This document shows, one piece after another, positions 7,308 to 15,700 of a stretch of 47,861 nt of DNA. Under the pieces are notes generated by a model. The model searched no databases. It saw only the letters and a program-made list of their open reading frames with translations, and had not been told where the DNA came from. Positions within the stretch are counted from its first letter, which is position 1, and every line of letters begins with the position of its first letter. The stretch is taken from positions 1 through 47,861 of the forward strand of contig CANHJV010000008.1 of the NCBI GenBank assembly GCA_947461225.1, given 5' to 3'. Made by a program: the position numbers and the translations under genes. This stretch comes from Gemmatimonadota bacterium. GTDB lineage: Bacteria; Gemmatimonadota; Gemmatimonadetes; Gemmatimonadales; Gemmatimonadaceae.

Positions 7308-7392
7308 ATCCTTGCGGGAGTCCGGCCGATACTCTCAGCTAATTCCCGGCGCCAATGACGGGGACCTGTCGATTCTCTCCTGCGCCTGAGTC

Positions 7393-8544
7393 ATGTTCTT
7401 TCGCCGCTCCTCCCCCGAACGCTCCGTGGCCGTCGCTCCGCTGTCCGTCGCGCCGGTCGCGTCCTCGCCCGCGTCCCCTACGGCGTCCTCGGCCGCGTTG
7501 CTGTCGGAGCCGTTCGACATCGCTCCGCTCCTCGACGCCTTTGGTCAGGTGCTGTCCGCGTACGCGCAGGGGAGCTTCGACCTCCCCGACGTGTCGTCGA
7601 GTGAAACGGGCGAGGAACTGGAGAAGTGGCGTCGACACGCGGTGCTCGGAATCCCGTTGGCCGAGTCCGGCGGGCTTCCGTCGTTGAATGCGTCGCAGCG
7701 CGACTACCGCGGCGCCGCCCGCGCGCTCACCGACCATCGACGCCGAGAGAAGCGTTACGTGGAGTCGGCCCTCTCCGATCTGCGCGATGCGCTCTGGGCC
7801 TGCGTGGAACGCGTCCACATGGTCGCGCAGGCGGACCTGCAGGCCGATGAAGCCACGTCGGTCCAGATCTCGCGCGTGCGGAGCGCGATTCGCGGGATCG
7901 AGACTCGCGATGTGAAAGACGAGGTGCTGAACGCCATCTCGGCGATCACCGACATCTCGCGCAGCCGACGTGACACCCAGCAAGTCGCCTTCGGCATGCT
8001 CGCCGAACGCATCGACCAGCTCGGTTCGCAGCTCGAAGCAGCCAAACGCGAGAGCGAAACCGACACGCTCACCGGACTCGGCAACCGTAAGCGTTTCGAA
8101 CGCGCCGCCCAACGCGCGATTCAGATTCACACGCTCAACCGTTCCCCGGTGTCGCTGGTGGTGATCGATCTCGATCACCTGAAGCAGATCAACGACGGCT
8201 ACGGACACTCCGCCGGTGACGCGACGCTGCACACGCTCGCAGGCAGTTTGGCCAAGGTTTTTCTGCGCGAATCGGACGTGATCTGCCGCATCGGCGGCGA
8301 CGAGTTCGCGGTTGTGCTGGCGAACACCGACGTGAAGGTGGCATCGCGACTGGCCGATCGTGTCGTCTATCACGTCGGTATCACCCGCGCCCCGTTCGCC
8401 GCCGACGCCCCCGAGCTCAGTGCCAGCGTGGGCTACGCGGCGTACAGTGCGGGCGAAGGTGTGGAGCGGTGGCTGGCGAGAGCAGACGGGGCGCTGTACC
8501 GGGCGAAGAAGGAAGGACGAGGACGGGCGGTGGGGGCTGAATAG
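7393..8544 (+). CDS. Diguanylate cyclase (GGDEF domain), soluble
   Basis: 383 residues. The C-terminal GGDEF domain starts near residue 220 (DTLTGLGNRKRFE) and has the intact active-site motif GGDEF at 301-305 and a product-inhibition site RxxD (RESD, 292-295) five residues before it. It should therefore make cyclic di-GMP from two GTP and be feedback-inhibited. The N-terminal 200 residues have no membrane segment or recognised sensor domain. They begin with an Ala/Ser/Pro-rich stretch, followed by helical, charged sequence that could form a coiled-coil dimerisation stalk. The gene is alone on the plus strand between a permease and a binding-protein gene on the minus strand. Confidence 0.93.
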   Translation: MFFRRSSPERSVAVAPLSVAPVASSPASPTASSAALLSEPFDIAPLLDAFGQVLSAYAQGSFDLPDVSSSETGEELEKWRRHAVLGIPLAESGGLPSLNASQRDYRGAARALTDHRRREKRYVESALSDLRDALWACVERVHMVAQADLQADEATSVQISRVRSAIRGIETRDVKDEVLNAISAITDISRSRRDTQQVAFGMLAERIDQLGSQLEAAKRESETDTLTGLGNRKRFERAAQRAIQIHTLNRSPVSLVVIDLDHLKQINDGYGHSAGDATLHTLAGSLAKVFLRESDVICRIGGDEFAVVLANTDVKVASRLADRVVYHVGITRAPFAADAPELSASVGYAAYSAGEGVERWLARADGALYRAKKEGRGRAVGAE

Positions 8545-8554
8545 AAACGGCTAA

Positions 8555-8842
8555 GGGCGCTACGAGTGAACTGCGCAGACGGCGCTGCACTGCGCTCGTT
8601 TTTCCTTCGGGCTTCGTCTTCTTCGATCCTGCGGATCAGCGACGCCAGCATCCTCGCGGTACGGAGGTTGAAGTGGTTCGGCAATCGCGCACGATATCGC
8701 CACCACGCCAACCCCCCGTCACCAAACGAACGCCCCCACGCGCCTTTGAACGCCGTTCAGCGCCGTTCGCCGTGTCGCCTCTACTTCTTAGCGCCCCTCA
8801 CCTTCGCGCCGTTGACTTTTAGCGCCGTCAATTCTTCGCGCC
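8555..8842. repeat. 16-nt-word inverted repeat element, family C, copy 1, with 210-bp interior
   Basis: The right end (8791-8842) is a tandem run of words resembling GCGCCGTTCACTCTTC (units at 8791-8805, 8806-8821, 8822-8837, then partial). A degraded reverse-complement half-unit lies at 8555-8576. Between them is about 210 bp, containing more scattered GCGCCGTTC-like words (8742-8770). The right end reads into the last five codons and stop of the binding-protein gene. This is the convergent gap of 283 bp between the cyclase and the binding protein; I see no credible intact gene in it. Confidence 0.7.
8585..8700 (-). pseudogene. Possible decayed coding remnant inside repeat element C1
   Basis: On the minus strand a stretch reading TARMLASLIRRIEEDEARRK is helical and charged and resembles the last helix of S23-type four-helix-bundle proteins. 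It has no start of its own with a ribosome site, the sequence before it does not look like a protein, and after it the frame runs into repeat words. I regard it as, at most, a fragment; chance is a real alternative. Confidence 0.2.
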
Positions 8843-10456
8843 ACTCATCACCACACGCTCCCATCTCTGTCCATTGAAAATCACCGGTACCTCAAAGCCT
8901 CGGATCCACGGCTGTACCGCGTACACTTCGTTGTAGAAGAACAGCGGGACCATGCCGACTTGTGCGTATCCCACGGAGTCCGCCGCCGCGTACAGCACCG
9001 CGCGCTTCGCCGCATCCGATTCACGTCGGGACAGGTCGACCAACCGGTCGAACGTCGTATCGCTGAAGAAACTCACGTTGCCGCCGGCGCCGCGGTTTGC
9101 GGTGTGCAGCAGCGGATACAGGAAGTTCTCGGCGTCGGGGTAATCGGCGTACCAGTCCTTCACGACCAGATCGGTCTGACCGGCGCGGGCGGCGGCGCGC
9201 ATGGAGCTGGCGTCGCGTTGCACGAGTTTGATGCGGATGCCGACGGTGGCGAGGTAGGCCTGGATCGCTTGCGCGAGGCGTGGCATCGGGGCGGTCTGCG
9301 AGCTCCAGAGTTCGAGGTCGATGCCCGTGGTGTAGCCGGCGTCGGCGAGGAGTTTGCGCGCGGCGAGGGTATCGTAGGCGTACGGCTGGCGCCGCTTGTC
9401 AAAGCCTTCGAGGGTGGGCGGAATTACGCCAGCGGCGATGGTGCCGCGTCCGGCGAGGAGCTGAGCGAGGAGGGTGGGCACGTCGATGGCGTGGGCGATC
9501 GCCTGACGTACGCGCACGTCTTTCAGTGGGCCGCGCGTGACGTTCACGCCCATGTACCACAGGCGCAGCGCCGGCGCGCTGACCAGGGTGGCCTTCTTGG
9601 TGTCGGTCTCTTCCCAGTCGCGCGTCTGGTCTTCGGGGACGTAGAGAATGTCGACCGTGCCCGCCTCGAACTCCGCGACCGCGGTGGAGGGCTCGGGGAT
9701 GATGCGGGCGATCAGCGTGTCGATGGAGGGCGCGCCGCCGAAGTACGTGGCGTTGCGGGCGAACTTGAGATAATCGTCATGCTTCCACTCCACGAGCTTC
9801 CAGGGGCCGGTGCCGATGGGGTGTTCGCTGAAGTCGGCGCCAACGGAGTCGGGGAGAATCGACGCCACGGGCATGGCGAGCAGCTTCGGGAAGATCGCGA
9901 ACGGCTCGTCGAGCGTGATCACGACCGTGGTGTCGTTGGGCGTCTCGATACCCAGCGCGGTGCCCTTGCCGTCGGACTTGCCGTCGGCGAAGGCGCGGGC
10001 GCCGGTGATGGGGTACAGCGGCCACACCGTCCCGCCCTTCGTGGCCGGGTCGAGGACGCGCCGGAACGACTGCGCGACGTGCCGGGCGACCAGCGGCGTG
10101 CCGTCGTGGAAGCGGACGTCGCTGCGCAGATGGAACGTGTAGCGCAGGCCGTCGGGGGAGACGTCCCACGAGCGGGCGATCGATGGCTGCACCTGACCGG
10201 CGGGGGTGAACTTGGTGAGTCCGTCGAACAGATACGCCACGGCCCGTCCGCTGGGCACGTCGGTGGCTTTGGCCGGATCGAGCGAACGCGGATCGTACCA
10301 ATCGCGTGAGTCGATCAGCGCGTGACGGTCAGGGGTCGCCTCGCCGCTGCGGCAGCCGGTCAGCGTGCCGGCCAGCATACTGGCCAGCATGCTGGTGGCC
10401 ATGGTGCACCGCGAGAGCAGCGAGCAGAGCGAACGTGACGGGCGAATCGATGGCAT
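8828..10456 (-). CDS. ABC transporter substrate-binding lipoprotein, peptide (family 5) type
   Basis: 542 residues from the ATG at 10456. The N-terminus is a lipoprotein signal peptide with a basic start, a hydrophobic stretch and lipobox LTGC at about residues 31-34, so the protein is predicted to be acylated and anchored in the envelope. The mature part shows the SBP_bac_5 pattern: DPRSLDPAKATD, YLFDGLTKF, PSIARSWDVSPDGLRYTFHLR, and RFHDGTPLVARHV, with WYMGVNVTRGPLKDVRVRQAIAHAID in the second half. It would capture peptides or similar ligands for a DppBC-type importer, probably using the permease at 6377-7294. A longer reading of the frame upstream of 10456 runs antisense to tamA and is rejected. 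Its last codons form part of repeat C1. Confidence 0.92.
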   Translation of the reverse strand: MPSIRPSRSLCSLLSRCTMATSMLASMLAGTLTGCRSGEATPDRHALIDSRDWYDPRSLDPAKATDVPSGRAVAYLFDGLTKFTPAGQVQPSIARSWDVSPDGLRYTFHLRSDVRFHDGTPLVARHVAQSFRRVLDPATKGGTVWPLYPITGARAFADGKSDGKGTALGIETPNDTTVVITLDEPFAIFPKLLAMPVASILPDSVGADFSEHPIGTGPWKLVEWKHDDYLKFARNATYFGGAPSIDTLIARIIPEPSTAVAEFEAGTVDILYVPEDQTRDWEETDTKKATLVSAPALRLWYMGVNVTRGPLKDVRVRQAIAHAIDVPTLLAQLLAGRGTIAAGVIPPTLEGFDKRRQPYAYDTLAARKLLADAGYTTGIDLELWSSQTAPMPRLAQAIQAYLATVGIRIKLVQRDASSMRAAARAGQTDLVVKDWYADYPDAENFLYPLLHTANRGAGGNVSFFSDTTFDRLVDLSRRESDAAKRAVLYAAADSVGYAQVGMVPLFFYNEVYAVQPWIRGFEVPVIFNGQRWERVVMSGAKN

Positions 10457-10505
10457 GTGCGGTTGACTGAGGGGCGATCTCGCGTGAGCTTCAACGCTAT
10501 AGAAC

Positions 10506-12746
10506 GTGCGACCTCTCGTCCATCTCCTCTTCGCGCTCGCAGCACTCTCGGTCGCGCGTCCGGCCGCCGCCCAGGATTTATCCTGTGATCGCGGCGACCG
10601 TGAAGTGCGTGCGCTCAGATTCGCCGGAAATCGCGAATATGCCGCGGTCGCGCTCGCGTCCACGGTCGCCACCACCCCGTCGTCGTTTGCCGGATTGCCG
10701 CTCGTGGGCGAGCGGCGGTGCCTCGACCCGGTGGAGTTTTCGCGCGACGTCCAACGGCTCGAGACCCTGTACCGTCGGCGCGGCTTCCTCGACGTGAAGG
10801 TGGATACGACCGTGACCACCGTGAAGCCGGGGGTGATCGAGATCACGTTCACGATTCGCGAAGGCGAACCGATGCGGATCACGACGCTCGCGCTGCGCGG
10901 GCTCGACCTCAACCCCGAGGTGCGCGACGCGGCCCATGATTTCCCGCTGGCCGTTGGGGGGGTGTTCGATCGCGGGGCGTTGGACGCCGGCCGCGACACG
11001 CTCGTGCGTCGACTGCGCAACAAGGGATGGCCGCAGGCCGAAGCGCTGGTGGCCTACACCACGAACACCGTGTTGCGCACGGCCGATGTCGAAGTGTCGG
11101 TGGTGCCGGGGGTCAGGGCTCGGCTGGGGCGCATCGCGCTCGAGGTCGACGCCGGTGCGGACAACCGGCGCGTCTCCGACGCCACCGTGCGCCGAGCGAT
11201 GGCGCTCACGACCGGCGATTGGTATTCGGCACGTGCGATTATCGATGCGCAGCGGAATCTCTATCAGACCGACGCCTTTCAGCGGGTCGACTTGCAGCCC
11301 GACAGCATCCAGCCGGCCGGCGATTCCATCGTCAACCTCGTGGTGCGCCTGGTGGAAGGCGATCGCTGGGCGGCGCGTGGTGGACTGGGATGGGCCACGC
11401 TCGATTGTTTCCGCATGCAGGGCTCGCTCACCGATCGGGACTTCCTGCCCGTTGCGCAGCGGCTCGAGCTCACCGGCCGGGTAAGCAAGATTGGCATCGG
11501 TGATCCGCTCGACGGCGCGCCGAATCTCTGCCAGGGGCAGGCCAAGAACGATCCGTACAGCCGCACGCTGAACTACTACGCGTCGATGACCGTGCGGCAG
11601 CCGGTTCGGGCGAATCAGACGCGTGTGCCGTCGCTCACACTGTTCAGCTCCACCCTGTCCGAATACAAGGCGTTCCTGCGTCGCACGCCCATTGGCGGTG
11701 CGTTGTCGGTGACGGATCCGTTCCCGATCCTGCGCGTGCCGAGCACGTTGTTGTATCAGGTGGAGCTCGGGCGCACGGAAGCGGAGCCGGCGTTCTTCTG
11801 TGCCGTGTTCAACGCCTGCGACAACGAGTCGCGCACCTTTCTGCAGCGCACGAATCGCCTGGCGGCGCTCGAATACTCGGTGGTGCGGGCGCGGGTCAAT
11901 GATCCGCTGCGACCCACCGGTGGCAGCACGGTCCGGCTCAACGTGCGGCACGCCAGCACGCTGATCGGCTCCGATCGGTCCCAGCAGTTCAACCGCGGCA
12001 CGGGTGACGTGTCGTGGTATCGTGCGCTGCGTGGTGGCGCGACGCTGATCACCCACCTGCGGGGCGGCGTGGTGTACGGCGGCGGTACGACGCCGAGAAC
12101 GGGCGGGTTCATTCCGCCACAGGAGCGGTTGTACGCGGGCGGTCCGACCACGGTGCGCGGCTTCCGGCAGAATGAACTGGGGCCGGCGGTGTACATCGTG
12201 AGCCGCTTCGACACGGTCAGGGCGAACGGTCAGACGTTCTATCGGGCCGACTCCACCGCGGTCACCGAGCGCGTGGTGCCGACCGGTGGCAATACGCTCA
12301 TCGTCGGCAACGTCGAAGCCCAGTTCCCGAGCCCGCTGGCGCCGAAGTTGCTGCAGATTGCCGTGTTCGCCGACGCCGGCAAGCTGTGGAATCGCGGCAC
12401 CACGTCGCCAGCGGCCACGTTGAGCGACGAGGGGCCGTCGGTGAAGATCACGCCCGGCATGGGGATTCGCATTGCCTCGCCGTTCGGGGCCATTCGCATC
12501 GACCTCGGCTACAACGGCTATCGCCTGCCGGCGGGCGCGGCGTACTACAACGCACCGCTGCAGGCCGGCATGGCACCGCTGTACTGCGTGAGCCCCGGCA
12601 ACGGGTTGTCGGTGAGTGCCTCGGGGGCGAACGGTGCCCCGCCGGAGCAGGAGGCGGGCGGCTGTTCCAATAGCTTCCGCCCCACGCGGGGCGCCGGCTT
12701 CCTGCGGCGTCTCAATCCGAGCATCTGGATCGGGCAGGCGTTTTGA
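10506..12746 (+). CDS. tamA: Outer-membrane assembly factor TamA (BamA/Omp85 superfamily)
   Basis: 746 residues, starting with GTG. Residues 1-23 are a signal peptide ending ARPAAAQ. POTRA-like repeats follow: residues about 33-120 (RALRFAGNREY, with LYRRRGFLDVKVDT), 120-200 and 205-275 (RRAMALTTGDWYSARAIIDAQRNLYQTDAF). The C-terminal half is a 16-strand type barrel with GGLGWATLDCFR, an RGF motif (TTVRGFRQNELGP) of the Omp85 family, and FADAGKLWN near the end. Immediately followed by tamB with a TGATG overlap, which argues for TamA rather than the essential BamA. TamA and TamB form an inner-to-outer membrane bridge used for insertion of some outer-membrane proteins and lipid transport. Confidence 0.9.
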   Translation: MRPLVHLLFALAALSVARPAAAQDLSCDRGDREVRALRFAGNREYAAVALASTVATTPSSFAGLPLVGERRCLDPVEFSRDVQRLETLYRRRGFLDVKVDTTVTTVKPGVIEITFTIREGEPMRITTLALRGLDLNPEVRDAAHDFPLAVGGVFDRGALDAGRDTLVRRLRNKGWPQAEALVAYTTNTVLRTADVEVSVVPGVRARLGRIALEVDAGADNRRVSDATVRRAMALTTGDWYSARAIIDAQRNLYQTDAFQRVDLQPDSIQPAGDSIVNLVVRLVEGDRWAARGGLGWATLDCFRMQGSLTDRDFLPVAQRLELTGRVSKIGIGDPLDGAPNLCQGQAKNDPYSRTLNYYASMTVRQPVRANQTRVPSLTLFSSTLSEYKAFLRRTPIGGALSVTDPFPILRVPSTLLYQVELGRTEAEPAFFCAVFNACDNESRTFLQRTNRLAALEYSVVRARVNDPLRPTGGSTVRLNVRHASTLIGSDRSQQFNRGTGDVSWYRALRGGATLITHLRGGVVYGGGTTPRTGGFIPPQERLYAGGPTTVRGFRQNELGPAVYIVSRFDTVRANGQTFYRADSTAVTERVVPTGGNTLIVGNVEAQFPSPLAPKLLQIAVFADAGKLWNRGTTSPAATLSDEGPSVKITPGMGIRIASPFGAIRIDLGYNGYRLPAGAAYYNAPLQAGMAPLYCVSPGNGLSVSASGANGAPPEQEAGGCSNSFRPTRGAGFLRRLNPSIWIGQAF

Positions 12747-15700
12747 TGCGCGACGATCAGGTGGTCAACGAGCCGGACGACGACGCGTTCGACGAGGACG
12801 CGATCGACGGCGATGCGTCGCCGTCCGGGACCCGCGGGCCGCGTCGTATCCGGCGGCGCACGGTCGTGCTGGCCACCGCCGCCGCGCTGCTCACCGTGGT
12901 CGCGCTGGTCGTGGGTGGCGTGGCCGCGCTCACGCAAACCGATCGTGGCCGCGCGGTGATCATGCGTGCGTTGGTGCCCGTGATCTCGAGTGCCATTCCG
13001 GGCAAGCTCTACGTGGGCAAGGTGAGCGGCACGCTGTTCACCGACATCGCCATCGACTCGATCGATATTCGCAGCGCCGACGGCACGCCGTTTCTGAGCA
13101 GCGGTCCGATTCGCATCACGTACGACCCGCGCGATCTGCTCGATCGCCGCATCATCGTGAAGTCGCTCGACGTCACGCGGCCGTCGATCACGATGATCGA
13201 CTATGGCAACGATGACTGGAACTGGAAGCGCGCGCTCCGGAAAACCGGTATCCTGTCGTCGAAGTCGAAGAGCCGCTTCGGTGAGTACATCGTGATCGAT
13301 ACCGCGACGATCCGCGAACTGACCTTCACGGCGCGCCTGCCGTGGGTGCTCTCCGATACGCTCAAGGGTGCCAAGCGCGACAGCGCGCTCACCTTCAATC
13401 TCACGCGACTCGACGGTGAAGTCCGCCGCGACGGCAACCGCTTCGTACGCGTGTACCGCTTCGTGCGTGGCGGTCTCGCGCTGGGCCGCTCGCGCCTGGC
13501 CGATCCCGACTCGGCGGGGATGAAGCTGGCGATGCGGAAGATGGACGTGGTGTGGATCTATCCACCGTTCTGGTTTCGCAACATGAAGAGCACGGTACGC
13601 CGAGTCTCCGATACGCTCTGGATGGATGACGTCAGCTTCCAGTTGGCCAACTCCGGCGCGCACGGAAGCGCGAAGGTGGTATGGGGCAGTGGTCTCCCGG
13701 TGCGCTACGACGTAAAGCTCAAGGGCGACAGCGTGGCCATGGCCGACATGTCGTGGATCGATGAAACGCTGCCGTGGAGCGGTGGCGGAAGCACCTTCAT
13801 CACGATCAAGAACGATCCGAAGAATCTCGCGATCCTCGAGTACGGCCTGCGCGACATGGATGCCCACGCCCTGAATTCGCGGCTCAAGGGCAACATGACG
13901 TTCGCCGTGGGCGGTCCGGTCCTCGAGGTGAACGACGTCGATCTCGAACTACTGCCGGCCAACACGAAGCTGCTGCGCTGGTTCAACGGGGAGCCGTTCC
14001 CGTACGACTGGCAGGGCAACGTCACGGGCCGCGTGATCGCCCGCGGCGGGCCGGTTACCAATTGGCAGCTGGACGACGCGCAGCTCACCTTCGCCGACAC
14101 CCACGTACCGGGTGCGATCTCGCGCGCCCGCGTCAAGGGCATGGTGGACATCTTCACGCCCGCCGAAGCCATCCTGAAAGGCGTCGATCTCGAGCTGCAG
14201 CAGCTCGACATGCGCACCCCGCGCTTCGTGAATCCGCTGTTCCCCGAACTCAACGGATTTGCGCGCGGCACCATGCGCCTCGACTCGCTCTGGTACGACG
14301 CCTTCTTCTCGAAGGCCGACATCGAGCACGTGGACGGCCCCGGTCTGCCGTCACGCTTTACCGGCGACGGGCATTTCACGCTGCTGGATGAAGGCGTGAA
14401 GTTCGACGTCGACATGCAGGCGGTGCCGCTGTCGTACACCACGATGTCGCGCTCCTATCCGTCGCTGCCGTTGCGCGGTTCGGCCGTGGGTCGCATCAAG
14501 GCGGCCGGTATGGCCGAGCAGTTCGACGTGCAGACCACGCTCGCGGGCGAAGGCGGCGAGCTCTCGTTCGTGGGCCGTGCCGACGCGCTCGAGCCGGAGA
14601 TGGGGGCCACGGGTGAGTGGCGCCTGCGTGGCGGCAATCTGCAGAATCTGCTCGGCGACAATCGCTACCCGATCACGTCGCTGTCGATGCTCGGTACCGT
14701 CGACATGAGCGCTGCGACCATCGAGACGTTGCGCGGCTCGTTGCGCGCGACGGTCGATCAGTTCTCGCGGGTGGCCGATGCCCGGCTCTTCGGCGGCACC
14801 GCGGTGGTGTCCTTCGACTCCGGGCACGTGCGCGTCGATACGCTCACGATCGAAAGCTCGGCGGTGCGACTCACCGCACAGGGCGGCCTCGGGATCACGA
14901 AGGAACGGCGTGATTCGCTCTCGATTTCAATGATCGTGGACTCGCTCGGTGGACTGCGGCAGTGGCTCTCGCCCGCCGACTCCACCAAGCGCGCCTTCGT
15001 GCTCGCCAGTGACACGTTGCGCGGTTCGTTCGAACTGTCCGGACAACTGTCCGGTTCGATCGATACGCTGGATCGCCGTGGACTCGATCTGCGGCTCCGT
15101 GGTGATGCCCGCGATGTGATCGTCGCGACCTCGCGCACGCAGCGGGCATCGGTCGATCTCTCTGTCCGTGATCTGCTGCGCGGTGCGAACGGCGCGCTCT
15201 CCGCCACGATGGACTCGGCGAATTTCGCCGGAATCGACATCGCCTCGGCAGCCGGGCAATCCACGCTCCGCGGTGGGCTGGCCGAACGATTTGGCGTGCA
15301 GATGCGCACGCCGTCGGAGTCGCGCGTCGCGATTGCTGGTGGCGTGACCCGCAACGGCGACTCCACCGTCGTCAACATCGACACGCTCACCCTGCGGGTG
15401 GACAGCGCGTCCGTGCGGCCGCGTGGCTTCAGCTTGGCGGCACCGGCCATGCTGCGCTTCATGCCCGGCGCGAACGGCACCTTGGGTTCACTCGACTCCC
15501 TGGTGCTGCAGCACACCGATACCGGTCGCATCGCAATTCGCGGTGGACTGGCGGCGGGCGGCGTCGTGAACGGTCGACTCGATGCCGATCGCGTCGCGTT
15601 GGCCGACATCGGTCGCCTGCTGCGTAAGTCGGGGCTGACGCGCGGAACCGCGTCGGCGACCATCGCGGTGAGTGGCACGCGTGATCAGCCGCGCCTCGAT

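Noticed and set aside
8433-8711. A 92-codon minus-strand gene overlapping the cyclase 3' end
   Set aside because: It overlaps the end of the GGDEF gene and much of it is repeat sequence; only the 8585-8700 stretch is kept as a possible remnant.
8828-11023. 731-codon version of the binding-protein gene starting at 11023
   Set aside because: The first 189 codons run antisense to tamA; the real start is the ATG at 10456 in front of a lipoprotein signal peptide.
12545-13867. Long minus-strand reading frame (440 codons) opposite tamA/tamB, and similar frames opposite tamB, the hybrid kinase and tsaD
   Set aside because: They are antisense to genes with clear domains, have Arg/His/Gly-rich composition typical of shadow frames in GC-rich DNA, and no start with a ribosome site.
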